This document shows positions 48,326-56,646 of a stretch of 64,000 bases of DNA, in pieces. The notes beneath the pieces were generated by a model. The model did not search any database. It was not told the origin of the DNA and worked only from the letters and a program-made list of their open reading frames with translations. The stretch spans positions 2,852,001 to 2,916,000 of the forward strand of contig NZ_CP016591.1 of NCBI RefSeq assembly GCF_001698205.1, in the 5' to 3' direction. Positions within the stretch are counted from its first letter, which is position 1. Every line of letters starts with the position of its first letter. The position numbers were made by a program, and so were the translations under genes. The DNA is from Tsuneonella dongtanensis. Its GTDB lineage: Bacteria > Pseudomonadota > Alphaproteobacteria > Sphingomonadales > Sphingomonadaceae.

Positions 48326-49483
48326 GTGCAATACGATGCGATCATCCTGGGCGGCGGGGCGTCGGGCCTGATGTGCGCCGCGCGCGCCGGGCAACGCGGG
48401 CGGCGGGTGCTGGTCCTCGAGCGCGCGGAGAAGGTGGGGAAGAAGATCCTCATCTCCGGCGGCGGGCGGTGCAATTTCACCAACATCGGCGCGGGTCCCG
48501 CAAACTACCTCAGCGCCAACCCGCACTTCGCCAAGAGCGCGCTGGCGCGGTACACCCCGCGCGATTTCCTAGACCTCGTCGAAAGCTACGGTATCGCCTG
48601 GCACGAAAAGACGCTGGGGCAGCTGTTCTGCGACGGCTCGGCAAGGCAGATCGTGGAGATGCTGCTGGCGGAGTGCGCGAAAGGCGACGTCGAGGTGCGT
48701 TGCGGGGTCGAGGTCGGCGCGGTCGATCATTCGGACGGTCTGTTCCGCGTCGGCGAAGACACCGCGCCCGCGCTGGTGATCGCCACGGGCGGGCCGAGCA
48801 TCCCCAAGATGGGCGCGACGGGTTTCGCATACGACCTTGCACGCCGGTTCGGGCTCAAGGTGGTCGAGCCGCGCCCCGCGCTCGTGCCGCTGACGCTGGG
48901 CGGCGAGGACGTCCTGTTCCGCGAGCTCTCGGGCGTCTCGGCAGACGTGACCGCACAGGCGAGCGGGCCCGCGTTCCGCGAGGCGGCGCTGTTCACCCAT
49001 CGCGGCCTCTCCGGACCGGCGATCCTGCAGGCGTCGAGCTACTGGCGGCCAGGCGAGGAGGTCGCGGTGAATTTCCTGCCGGACCGCGCGCCCGGCTGGC
49101 TGCCGGAGGCCAAGCGCACCGCACCGCGCACGACCCTGCGCACCCTGCTGCGCGACGCCCTGCCCGAGCGGCTCGCGGACACGCTGGCAGAGCGCCTGGC
49201 GCTGCACCGCGAGCTCGGCAACCAGCCCGATGCCGCCCTTCGCGCAGCCGAGGCGCGGCTCGCCCGCTGGACCTTCCGTCCCAACGGCAGCGAGGGGTTC
49301 GCCAAGGCCGAAGTCACCGTCGGCGGCATCGCCACGAGCGAACTCTCATCGAAAACCATGGAAGCGAAAACCGTCCCCGGCCTCTATGCGATCGGTGAGG
49401 CGGTCGACGTAACCGGTTGGCTGGGCGGGTATAATTTCCAGTGGGCCTGGGCGAGCGGAGTGGCGGCGGGGGACGCGCTCTAG
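48326..49483 (+). CDS. HI0933-type NAD(P)/FAD-dependent oxidoreductase (BaiN/RdsA family)
   Basis: 385 residues. It has the N-terminal FAD motif YDAIILGGGASGLMCAARAGQRG (GGGASG at about 8-13), GKKILISGGGRCNFTN, the mid-protein ATGGPSIPKMGATGFAYDLA, and the C-terminal VTVGGIATSELSSKTMEAKTVPGLYAIGEAVDVTGWLGGYNFQWAWASG signature of the HI0933 family. Family members include BaiN-type bile-acid flavoproteins, but most have no known substrate. The gene is divergent from uvrC, with a 29-nt gap that must hold both starts. Confidence 0.92.
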   Translation: MQYDAIILGGGASGLMCAARAGQRGRRVLVLERAEKVGKKILISGGGRCNFTNIGAGPANYLSANPHFAKSALARYTPRDFLDLVESYGIAWHEKTLGQLFCDGSARQIVEMLLAECAKGDVEVRCGVEVGAVDHSDGLFRVGEDTAPALVIATGGPSIPKMGATGFAYDLARRFGLKVVEPRPALVPLTLGGEDVLFRELSGVSADVTAQASGPAFREAALFTHRGLSGPAILQASSYWRPGEEVAVNFLPDRAPGWLPEAKRTAPRTTLRTLLRDALPERLADTLAERLALHRELGNQPDAALRAAEARLARWTFRPNGSEGFAKAEVTVGGIATSELSSKTMEAKTVPGLYAIGEAVDVTGWLGGYNFQWAWASGVAAGDAL

Positions 49484-49565
49484 CAATCGGTTGCCAAGTG
49501 CCACCGGCGTGATAGTCTCCCCGCCCTCGACCCGTAACGGCGGGCATATCCGGAGGGGAACGCGT

Positions 49566-51188
49566 TTGCGGCAACTGCAGGGCATGGATGCGAGCTTCGT
49601 CGCGCTCGAAACGCGCAACTCGCCGATGCACATCGGCTCGATCCTGATCTACAACCCTGCGACCGCGCCGGGCGGGTTCGTCCGCTTCAAGGACATCCTC
49701 AAGTTCTTCGAGAGCCGCATGCAGCTCTCGCGTACGATCCGCCAGCGGCTCGTGCGGGTGCCGTTCGACCTCGACTACCCCTATTGGATCGAGGACCCGG
49801 ACTTCGACCTCGAGTACCACGTGCGCCACGTCGCGCTCCCTGCGCCGGGCGACTGGCGCCAGCTCTGCATCCAGGCCGCACGCATCTTTGCCCGGCCGCT
49901 CGACCTCAACCGCCCGCCGTGGGAATTCACCGTGGTCGAAGGGCTCGATGGGATCGAGGGCATTCCCAAGGGCTGCTTCGCGATGGTGACCAAGGTCCAC
50001 CATGCGGCGATCGACGGGATGAGCGGCATCGACCTGATGGAGGCTATGCACACGCTCGACCCCAACGAGCCGCCTCCGCCCGGACCCGACGAGTGGAAGC
50101 CCGAGAGGGTGCCCAATCCCGCGGAGCTTCTCGGCAAGAGCTATTTCAACGCAGTGACCAACCCGCTCAAGCAGATCGAGGTTGCCGCCAAGGCCGCGCC
50201 TGGAATCGCCAAGGCGATCAAGGGCCTCGTCGCCAAGGACTTCAGCGTCAGCCGCGAGATGATCGCGCCGAAAACGCGGTTCAACAAGGTCATCTCGCCC
50301 CACCGCGTCGTCGAAGGACGCAGCGTTCCGCTTGCCGACATCAAGGCGATCCGCGCGCTGGTGCCCGACGCCAAGGTCAACGACGTGTTCCTCGCCATCG
50401 TCGGCGGGGCGATGCGCAAGTACCTCAAGGCGAAGGACGACCTGCCCGACAAGACATTGACGGCGATGGCGCCGATCTCGGTCCGCTCGAAGCAGGAAAA
50501 GGGCGACATGGGCAACCAGGTTGCCGCGATGGTCGCCCCGCTCGGCACGCATATCGAGGACCCGGTCGAGCGGCTGCAGTACGTGCAGTCCAAGACGACG
50601 AACTCGAAGGCGATGACCGAGGCGGTCGGCGCGCGCAACATGACCGAGGCGAGCAAGGTTTCGCCCGCATTGTGGATGAGCCTCGGTGCGCAGCTCTACA
50701 CCCGGCTCGGCCTCGCCAATCGCGGGGTCGGCCCGATGTTCACGACCGTGGTCACCAACGTGCCCGGCCCGCCGGTGCCTATCTATTCGACCGGCGCGCG
50801 GCTCGAGAGCATGATGGGCCTCCTCTGCCTGACCGACGGCCTCGGCCTCGGCCACGTCGTCCAGTCCTATACCACGGAAGCCACGATCAGCTTCACCGCC
50901 TGCCGCGAGCTGCTGCCCGATCCCGACTTCTACGCGCAATGCATCGAGGAATCGTTCCACGAGCTGCGCGACGCGGCGAAGAATCCACCCGCCGCCAAGC
51001 CCGCAAAGGCCGCCAAGCCCGCGGCGAAGGCCGCGCAGAAGACCTCCGCACCGCGCAAGGTAGCGGCCAAGGCGGCGACGAGGACGCCGGCCAAGGCCGG
51101 CCCGGCCGGCACAAAACCCAAGGCGAAGCGTTCGACTCCGCCAGCAAAGAAACCAGCCGCAAAGGCTCCCAGGGGGAAAACCAAGTGA
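49566..51188 (+). CDS. Wax ester synthase/diacylglycerol acyltransferase (WS/DGAT)-like protein with histone-like tail
   Basis: 540 residues from TTG 49566, which is preceded by GGAGGGG at a good spacing; ATG 49584 is a later alternative. The acyltransferase motif HHAAIDG is at 145-151, after MDASFVALETRNSPMHIGS, both typical of the bacterial WS/DGAT (Tgs) family that makes wax esters or triacylglycerol from acyl-CoA. Later family stretches include NDVFLAIVGGAMRKYL and TVVTNVPGPPVPIYSTGARL. Residues 473-540 form a Lys/Ala/Pro-rich tail (PAAKPAKAAKPAAKAA) like histone H1/AlgP, not part of the enzyme. The stop overlaps the GTG of the next gene. Confidence 0.9.
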   Translation: MRQLQGMDASFVALETRNSPMHIGSILIYNPATAPGGFVRFKDILKFFESRMQLSRTIRQRLVRVPFDLDYPYWIEDPDFDLEYHVRHVALPAPGDWRQLCIQAARIFARPLDLNRPPWEFTVVEGLDGIEGIPKGCFAMVTKVHHAAIDGMSGIDLMEAMHTLDPNEPPPPGPDEWKPERVPNPAELLGKSYFNAVTNPLKQIEVAAKAAPGIAKAIKGLVAKDFSVSREMIAPKTRFNKVISPHRVVEGRSVPLADIKAIRALVPDAKVNDVFLAIVGGAMRKYLKAKDDLPDKTLTAMAPISVRSKQEKGDMGNQVAAMVAPLGTHIEDPVERLQYVQSKTTNSKAMTEAVGARNMTEASKVSPALWMSLGAQLYTRLGLANRGVGPMFTTVVTNVPGPPVPIYSTGARLESMMGLLCLTDGLGLGHVVQSYTTEATISFTACRELLPDPDFYAQCIEESFHELRDAAKNPPAAKPAKAAKPAAKAAQKTSAPRKVAAKAATRTPAKAGPAGTKPKAKRSTPPAKKPAAKAPRGKTK

Positions 51189-51982
51189 CCGCAACCACCG
51201 CCGCCGACCCCGGCTTCCGGGCTCACCCGCCGAGCCGCCTGCTGGCTCTCACCGAGCCGACCCGGGCCATGGCCGAGATCGCCGCGTTCGCGTTCCTGCG
51301 ACCGGCGATGTCCTTCCTGCCGCGCGGCGACGGGCACGGGGTGCTCGTCCTTCCCGGCTTCCTGGCCAGCGACAGCTCGACCGGCCCGATGCGGCGGCTG
51401 TTGGGACAACTCGGCTACGACGTGGCCGGATGGAAGCTCGGAAGGAACGTGCGCGTCGACAACGTCCGCGTGCAGGAAATGGCGCGCTGCGTGGTCGAGC
51501 TCAACGACCGGACCGGGCGCAAGATCTCGATCGTCGGTTGGAGCCTGGGCGGAGTCTTCGCCCGCGAGCTCGCCAAGCTCGATCCCGACCGGGTGCGGCA
51601 AGTCATCACGCTGGGCAGCCCGATCAGCGACAACCGCGACCATTCGAACGCGCGCCGGCTGTTCGAGATGCTCAACGGCCGCGAGCCCGAACCGATGCGC
51701 CAGGGCAATTTCCGCAAGCTGGCCGAAGCGCCGCCCGTGCCGACGACCTCGATCCTGACCAAGGCCGACGGCGTGGTCCACTGGCGCGGCTCGATCCAGC
51801 ATCCCGACACCAATCCGCAAACCGAAAACATCGAGGTGTTCGCCAGCCACATCGGCCTTGGCGTGAACCCCGCGGTCATGCTCGCGATCGCCGACCGGCT
51901 CGCCCAGCCCGAAGGCGAATGGTCACCGTTCGCGGCGCGCGGGATCGCTTCGCTGGCGTTTCCTAGGGGCCGACTGCACTAG
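51185..51982 (+). CDS. Alpha/beta hydrolase, lipase-like
   Basis: 265 residues from GTG 51185, which overlaps the acyltransferase stop by 4 nt (GTGA) and has AGGGGGAAAA upstream. The N-terminus has HGVLVLPGFLASDSSTGPMRRLL (oxyanion region of a lipase), the nucleophile elbow GWSLGG with Ser120, and GSPISDNRDHSNA. The late part holds the expected Asp and His (TKADGVVHW; ASHIGLGVNPAV). Pairing with a WS/DGAT suggests a role in neutral lipid turnover. No signal peptide is seen. Confidence 0.88.
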   Translation: MTATTAADPGFRAHPPSRLLALTEPTRAMAEIAAFAFLRPAMSFLPRGDGHGVLVLPGFLASDSSTGPMRRLLGQLGYDVAGWKLGRNVRVDNVRVQEMARCVVELNDRTGRKISIVGWSLGGVFARELAKLDPDRVRQVITLGSPISDNRDHSNARRLFEMLNGREPEPMRQGNFRKLAEAPPVPTTSILTKADGVVHWRGSIQHPDTNPQTENIEVFASHIGLGVNPAVMLAIADRLAQPEGEWSPFAARGIASLAFPRGRLH

Positions 51983-52052
51983 GGCGCCACACCGGGTTTT
52001 CCCGGAAGACAAGGGATGATAACGTTCTCGCGACAACGCGAGGAACCCTGTG

Positions 52053-52663
52053 ATGCCCCTTTCGAAACGCTGGCTCATTTGCGGCGCCGCCCTTTTGGCC
52101 GCGCCCCTGCAAGCTCAGACCCAGCCCGGCGCACCTCCGCAAGGGGGCGGCGGCAGCGGGGTGCCGTCGCAATTGCCCACCGACAATCGCGGCATGGAAG
52201 CATCAACGACATCCAGCAGCAAAGCTCCGACCCGCGCACCGCGGCCGAGAACGCCCTCGCGCGAGGCGGGACGGTTCGGACCGACATCGCCTCCAAAGGG
52301 CAGAGCAAGGAAGTGCGGCAGGCGCTGGCCTACCGTGCAGCGATCGACCGCTATGTCGGCAAATCGGATTCGCGGCGCCTCGATGCGATATCGATGGCCG
52401 AGACCGCGAAAGCGGGAAGCCCGCTGCCCGGCGATGGCGCGAGCATCCGGGCGGCGCTCGAAAAGGACCTGGCCGGCTGGGCGTCCGCATTCGGTTTCGA
52501 CAAGGCGACCATAGCCGACCAACGCGTCCAGTGGTTGGCGGAGAAGGCGCCGATGGCCGCCGCCGACTGGGCCAAGCGCCGCGCCGACTGGTATGCCGCG
52601 CGCGACGCGTGGCTCGCCGAACAGAAGGCCTGGGCCGAGGAGCAGGCCGGGGTCGGCCGCTGA
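52053..52663 (+). pseudogene. Secreted small protein gene with an apparent one-base frameshift
   Basis: ATG 52053 starts a good signal peptide (MPLSKRWLICGAALLAAPLQAQ) and a Gly/Pro-rich linker in one frame, but coding character continues in another frame from about 52203 (INDIQQQSSDPRTAAENALARGG) to the TGA at 52661-52663. Inserting one A in GGAAGC at about 52198 would join the two as GMESINDIQ, giving a protein of about 203 residues, helical and charged at the C-terminus. This is either a real mutation or an assembly error. No domain is recognised. The gene is convergent with TonB receptor 3. Confidence 0.6.
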
Positions 52664-52672
52664 GTCCGGCGC

Positions 52673-55585
52673 TCAGAACAGCTTGCGGAACTCCACCTCG
52701 ATGAAGCGGCCGACCGGGTCGATCAGGCCCGGCTGGTAGCGTAGCGGCACCGTACCGGTGTCGTCGGTCACCCGCTGGCGCGTGTCGAAGACGTTCTGCA
52801 CCCGCAGGCCGAAGCGCGTCCCCTTCCAGAACCCCGGATCGCCTTCCCCGACGAGCCACTTCTGCTGCTCGAGGTTGACGAACATGCGCAAGTCGAAGGT
52901 CGTGAGCGCGCCGAAGCGCAGGTCGCTCGACCCGGGAAGCCCGCTGCCCCGCACGGTCGAGGGGCTCGCATAGCGGCCGGAAATTCGAGTGCCGATGCCG
53001 TTCTTGAACACGCCGCCCTCGAGCTCGATCCGGTGGCGCGAAACGCCGCCTTCCCCGAGCGCGTCGCCCCGCAGCAGGTCGAGCGAAGGTCCGCCGGGGG
53101 CGACCAGCGCTGTGCTGTCGAGTTCGATCGAATGATAGAGCGACAGGTTCCAGCGGCCTTGCCCTTCGCCCCGTCCACCGAACATCGCCCCAGCCGAGGG
53201 CGCTCCGCCGCGCGAACCGCCACCGCCGCCCCCGCCCGGACCCCCGGGCCGCGCGTCACCGGACGCCTCGCCGCCTGCACCCGGCCCGCGACCGCCCTGA
53301 GGGGGCGCTTCGATCGCGCAGATCCGCGTCCTGAGTTCGGCGAGGCGCGTGGGATCGATCGCGCCATCGGGGCCCTTGAGCCGCTCGACGATCTCGGGGG
53401 GAAGCGCGGCAATGTCGGGCTCCTTGCCTTCGACGCCGCAGGCGAGCGCCGTGCGCAGCGCGGCGAACCGCTCGGGATCGAAACGGCGCATCCCGCCGCC
53501 CTCGCCCTGAGGACCTCCCGGACCGGCACCTTCGGCGCAGAAGCGGGTCTTGAGCGCGGCAACCTTGGCAGGATCGATCTGTCCGTCCTCGCCCTTCAGC
53601 CGCTCGAGCATGCGTTCGGGTATGCCGGTCAGGTCGGGTAACTGCCCGTCGGGGGTCGCGCAGAATCTCGCGCGCATCTCGGCAAAACGCGCCGGATCGA
53701 ACTGGCCGCCGGGGCCACCGGGACCCCGCTGCTGAGCGGGCTGAGCAGGCGCTTCAGCGGCAGCAGCGGGGGCGCTCGGGGGTCCGCCGCGTCCACCGCG
53801 CTCGCCTTGCGGCGGCGCCTTGCCGACCCGCCCGAACAGGTTGAACCCGTAGCGGATGCGCGAAGACTTGCGCTCGCTGAAGGTCACCGGCCTCCGATCG
53901 ACCGCGAGCAGCGTTCCGTCGGTCGCGCGGGTGACCCGGCCGGGGAACGCCGCCTCGATCGCCGGAGTGAGGAGCGGGAAGCTTTCGGTCGTGTCCGACG
54001 AATTGTTGCGGAAGTACTCGACCAGCAGGTTCGCGCGGTCGAACAGGTCGAAGTCGTAGGCCGCCGACAGCTTGAGGTCGCGCTGGGTTTCCGCCCGGAG
54101 CGCGGGATTGCCGCCGGTGGTTACCGTCGCGAAGACCGTGGACCCGGTCGAGAAGTCGTAGACCGGCACGTTGACGTCGACGATCTGCGGGGCGCCGAGC
54201 TGGGTCAGGCTGGGCGCGACCTTCCTGTTGACGAGGCTGCCCTGCAAGGTCAGACGCTCGGTCGGCCGCCAGGTCGCACCGGTGTTCCAGTCGGTCAGAG
54301 TGCCGAAGTCGGACAGCCGGTCGACACCGCCGCCGAGATTGATCGACAGGTCGCCGATCGCGTCCAAGAAGCCCTCGCGCGTGCTCGTGATCGGTACGCT
54401 CAGGCTCGCGCCACCCCGCGTGCGGCTGCGCTCGAGCGCGAACTCGCCCGCCATGCTGCGGGTGTCGCTCGAAGCGATGCGGTTCCACCTGTAGCCCGCG
54501 TCGAGCGTCAGGCTGGCTTCGCCACCAGGGAGCGTGAAGGGCGATCCGGCAAGCGTGCTCTTGAGGTCGGCGGTATAGGTGCGGCTCAGCGCGCGGTCGG
54601 TCCCGCCGCCGCCGCGCCGGTCGATGCGGCTGTCGGTATCGGAGCGGTTGGCATCGAGCGTCGTCGAGAACCGCCAGGCGCCGAGATCGCGGTTGTAGGC
54701 GCTGCCGAGCGAGTAGCTGTCGGTCTCGGTCCGCCGCTCGATGGCGTCGAGCGTGATCGCGTCGATGCCCGAGAGCGAAGTCCGGACGGCGCGACTCACC
54801 TGTCCATTGAGGGTCAGTTGCCCGCCCGCGCCCATTTCGCCGAGCCCCTGAGTCAGCGTCGCATTCGCCTCTATGTTCTCTTCGCGCGAGACGAGCGTGC
54901 GGAAGTCGGCAGGGTCGAGACCCGCCGCCGCGACCGCGGGTTCGGTGGGCACGGTCTGGATCACGCCGCGCTCGGCCTCGGTCAGCGGGCTGCGCCGGTT
55001 GTAATCGACGCTGGCATTGACCCGTCGCGATCCGTTGATCGTAAGGATTCCGGCCTCGACCTCCTGGGCGCTATAGCCGCCGTCGGCGGGCTGGCCGTAC
55101 TCGACCTCGACATCGCGGCTGGCGAAGTTGGGCTGCAGGATGAAGTTGATCACCCGCGCATCGGGCGGGAAGCCGAACTTGAGCGCGACTTCCTCGGGCA
55201 GGACCTCGACCTTGCGAATCGCTTCGGGCGGGTAGCGCCCCATCTCGCGGAAGTTGGAGATGCGCTGGCCGTTGACGAGAAAAACCGGCCGACCGCCGCG
55301 TCCGCTGCCCGAGCCGACCTGCGGTGCCAACTGGGCGACGAGGTCGGCGATCGAGCTCGCGCCGTAGGCGGCGACGTCGCGCGCGTCGAGCTCGAGCACC
55401 GGCGGAACGTCGGTCTGGACCTGCCCCGGCAGCCGTTCGGCGGTGACGACGATCTGATCGCCCGGCTGCGGGCGGGCATCGGATTCGGGCGCTTGCGCGC
55501 TTTGAGACGACGGGAGGGCATCCTGGGCGGAAGCGGTTCCGGCCAGCGCCAACGCCAGCAGCGATACGGAAGTGAATGAGCGCAA
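52673..55585 (-). CDS. TonB-dependent receptor 3 with a duplicated Cys-containing insert
   Basis: 970 residues if started at TTG 55585, which gives a signal peptide (RSFTSVSLLALALAGTASAQ) and has GAGGAC about 10 nt upstream; other in-frame starts lie further up. The plug domain (about 40-180) shows QIVVTAERLPGQ and RPVFLVNGQRIS; the beta-barrel ends EVEFRKLF. Between strands RIRYGFNLFGRVG and GRWNLSLYHS lies a Gly/Pro-rich insertion of about 220 residues (588-810) carrying two 57-58-residue repeats (629-685 and 702-759) with conserved cysteines. Ligand unknown. Divergent from infA across a 206-nt gap. Confidence 0.88.
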   Translation of the reverse strand: MRSFTSVSLLALALAGTASAQDALPSSQSAQAPESDARPQPGDQIVVTAERLPGQVQTDVPPVLELDARDVAAYGASSIADLVAQLAPQVGSGSGRGGRPVFLVNGQRISNFREMGRYPPEAIRKVEVLPEEVALKFGFPPDARVINFILQPNFASRDVEVEYGQPADGGYSAQEVEAGILTINGSRRVNASVDYNRRSPLTEAERGVIQTVPTEPAVAAAGLDPADFRTLVSREENIEANATLTQGLGEMGAGGQLTLNGQVSRAVRTSLSGIDAITLDAIERRTETDSYSLGSAYNRDLGAWRFSTTLDANRSDTDSRIDRRGGGGTDRALSRTYTADLKSTLAGSPFTLPGGEASLTLDAGYRWNRIASSDTRSMAGEFALERSRTRGGASLSVPITSTREGFLDAIGDLSINLGGGVDRLSDFGTLTDWNTGATWRPTERLTLQGSLVNRKVAPSLTQLGAPQIVDVNVPVYDFSTGSTVFATVTTGGNPALRAETQRDLKLSAAYDFDLFDRANLLVEYFRNNSSDTTESFPLLTPAIEAAFPGRVTRATDGTLLAVDRRPVTFSERKSSRIRYGFNLFGRVGKAPPQGERGGRGGPPSAPAAAAEAPAQPAQQRGPGGPGGQFDPARFAEMRARFCATPDGQLPDLTGIPERMLERLKGEDGQIDPAKVAALKTRFCAEGAGPGGPQGEGGGMRRFDPERFAALRTALACGVEGKEPDIAALPPEIVERLKGPDGAIDPTRLAELRTRICAIEAPPQGGRGPGAGGEASGDARPGGPGGGGGGGSRGGAPSAGAMFGGRGEGQGRWNLSLYHSIELDSTALVAPGGPSLDLLRGDALGEGGVSRHRIELEGGVFKNGIGTRISGRYASPSTVRGSGLPGSSDLRFGALTTFDLRMFVNLEQQKWLVGEGDPGFWKGTRFGLRVQNVFDTRQRVTDDTGTVPLRYQPGLIDPVGRFIEVEFRKLF
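53309..53701 (-). repeat. Two tandem copies of a 57-58-residue module inside TonB receptor 3
   Basis: Copy 1 is coded at 53701-53531 and copy 2 at 53482-53309, separated by a Gly-rich linker. Both follow FDPxRFAxLR..., then PD, then P-E-x-hydrophobic-x-E-R-L-K-G, then DGxIDP, and end R-x-C-A. Each copy is itself two-fold: an [F/I]DPxxxAxL[R/K] motif followed by Cys appears four times in all, at 28-30-residue spacing between halves. Confidence 0.8.
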
Positions 55586-55791
55586 GGTGCTAACGGTCCT
55601 CGATAATTTCCAGTTCCACCCCTCCTGCGGGCGCAATGCGCAGGTCCCGGACCGAGAGCAAGCCTTCGCAAAGTAACTTTTTGTCGCGCAATCGTTTCCC
55701 GTGAATCGACGCTGCGCTTCCCTTTTCCCGCGGCGCCGTCTAAGGGCGGCGGCCAATTCAACCAACCAACGCTAAGGAACCGACGAGCTAC

Positions 55792-56037
55792 ATGGCCAAG
55801 GAAGAACTCCTCGAAATGCGCGGGCGGGTGGTGGAGCTGCTGCCGAACGCGATGTTCCGGGTGGAGCTCGAGAACGGCCACGAGATCCTCGGGCACACCG
55901 CCGGCAAGATGCGCAAAAACCGCATTCGCGTGCTGACAGGCGACGAAGTCCTCGTCGAGCTGACCCCCTACGACCTGACCAAGGGGCGCATCACCTATCG
56001 CTTCATGCCGGGACGCGGCGGCCCGGGGCCGCAGTAA
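55792..56037 (+). CDS. infA: Translation initiation factor IF-1
   Basis: 81 residues. The S1-like OB fold is clear: [45 protein letters not shown] and [24 protein letters not shown]-1 occupies the ribosomal A site during initiation. Most IF-1 proteins are about 72 residues; this one has a C-terminal [10 protein letters not shown] extension. It is the first gene of infA-maf-RNase-yacG, and is divergent from TonB receptor 3. Confidence 0.96.
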   Translation: MAKEELLEMRGRVVELLPNAMFRVELENGHEILGHTAGKMRKNRIRVLTGDEVLVELTPYDLTKGRITYRFMPGRGGPGPQ

Positions 56038-56067
56038 CGCTGCACGTCGCGGCAATGGGGGGCTGAC

Positions 56068-56637
56068 GTGCCCGACCTGATCCTCGCTTCGGCCAGTCCA
56101 CGGCGCCGCGAACTGCTAGCACGGCTCGGCATTAAGCCTGCGCGCGTGGCACCCTCCGACATCGACGAGACGCCTGCAAAGGCCGAACTTCCGCGTGACT
56201 ATGCCATGCGTATGGCACGGGAGAAGGCGGTCGCCGCCGCAGACAATTCTGCTTTCGTCCTCGCGGGCGACACCGTTGTGGCCGCAGGGCGGCGGATCCT
56301 GCCCAAGGCCGACGACGAAGCCACGGCGCGCCAGTGCCTCGAGCTGCTGTCCGGGCGCCGCCACCGTGTCCTGTCCGCCATCGCCCTGCGGTCTCCCGAC
56401 GGGAGCCTCCGCGAGCGGCTGAGCGAGACGCAGGTGCGTTTTAAGCGACTGTCCGACGACGAGATCGCCGCGTACCTCGCGGGCGGGGAATGGCATGGCA
56501 AGGCAGGAGGCTACGCCATCCAGGGCAGCGCGGAAGGGCTGATCGCATGGATCGCGGGCAGCCATTCGGGCGTCGTCGGACTGCCGCTGTTCGAGACGCG
56601 CGCACTGCTCAGGGCGGCGGGATTTGCCATTGGCTGA
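56068..56637 (+). CDS. maf: Maf-family nucleotide pyrophosphatase
   Basis: 189 residues. It opens LILASASPRRRELLARLGI, the Maf signature, and has the AREKAVAAADNSAFVLAGDTVVAAGRRILPKADDEA region with the general-base Asp, plus GKAGGYAIQGSAEGLIAWIAGSHSGVVGLPLFET. Maf proteins hydrolyse non-canonical or pyrimidine NTPs to NMPs plus pyrophosphate (house-cleaning). The dTTP/UTP versus m7GTP preference cannot be set here. It lies 30 nt after infA and 9 nt before the RNase-like gene. Confidence 0.94.
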   Translation: MPDLILASASPRRRELLARLGIKPARVAPSDIDETPAKAELPRDYAMRMAREKAVAAADNSAFVLAGDTVVAAGRRILPKADDEATARQCLELLSGRRHRVLSAIALRSPDGSLRERLSETQVRFKRLSDDEIAAYLAGGEWHGKAGGYAIQGSAEGLIAWIAGSHSGVVGLPLFETRALLRAAGFAIG

Positions 56638-56646
56638 GGGGCCGGA

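Noticed and set aside
46533-48371. A 612-codon open frame on the plus strand
   Set aside because: It is antisense to uvrC, which shows full UvrC motifs; its translation is compositionally biased and has no recognisable domain.
49314-51194. A 626-codon open frame on the minus strand
   Set aside because: It is antisense to the WS/DGAT gene and shows no motif.
52016-52202. N-terminal extension of the second frame of the broken secreted protein gene
   Set aside because: The peptide from 52016 has no signal peptide and reads Arg-rich, while the other frame in this stretch has a clear one; a frameshift explains both better than a separate gene.
52190-52205. Programmed ribosomal frameshift site
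   Set aside because: The sequence GGAAGC around the frame change is not a slippery heptamer and no strong downstream structure is apparent, so a simple one-base deletion is preferred.
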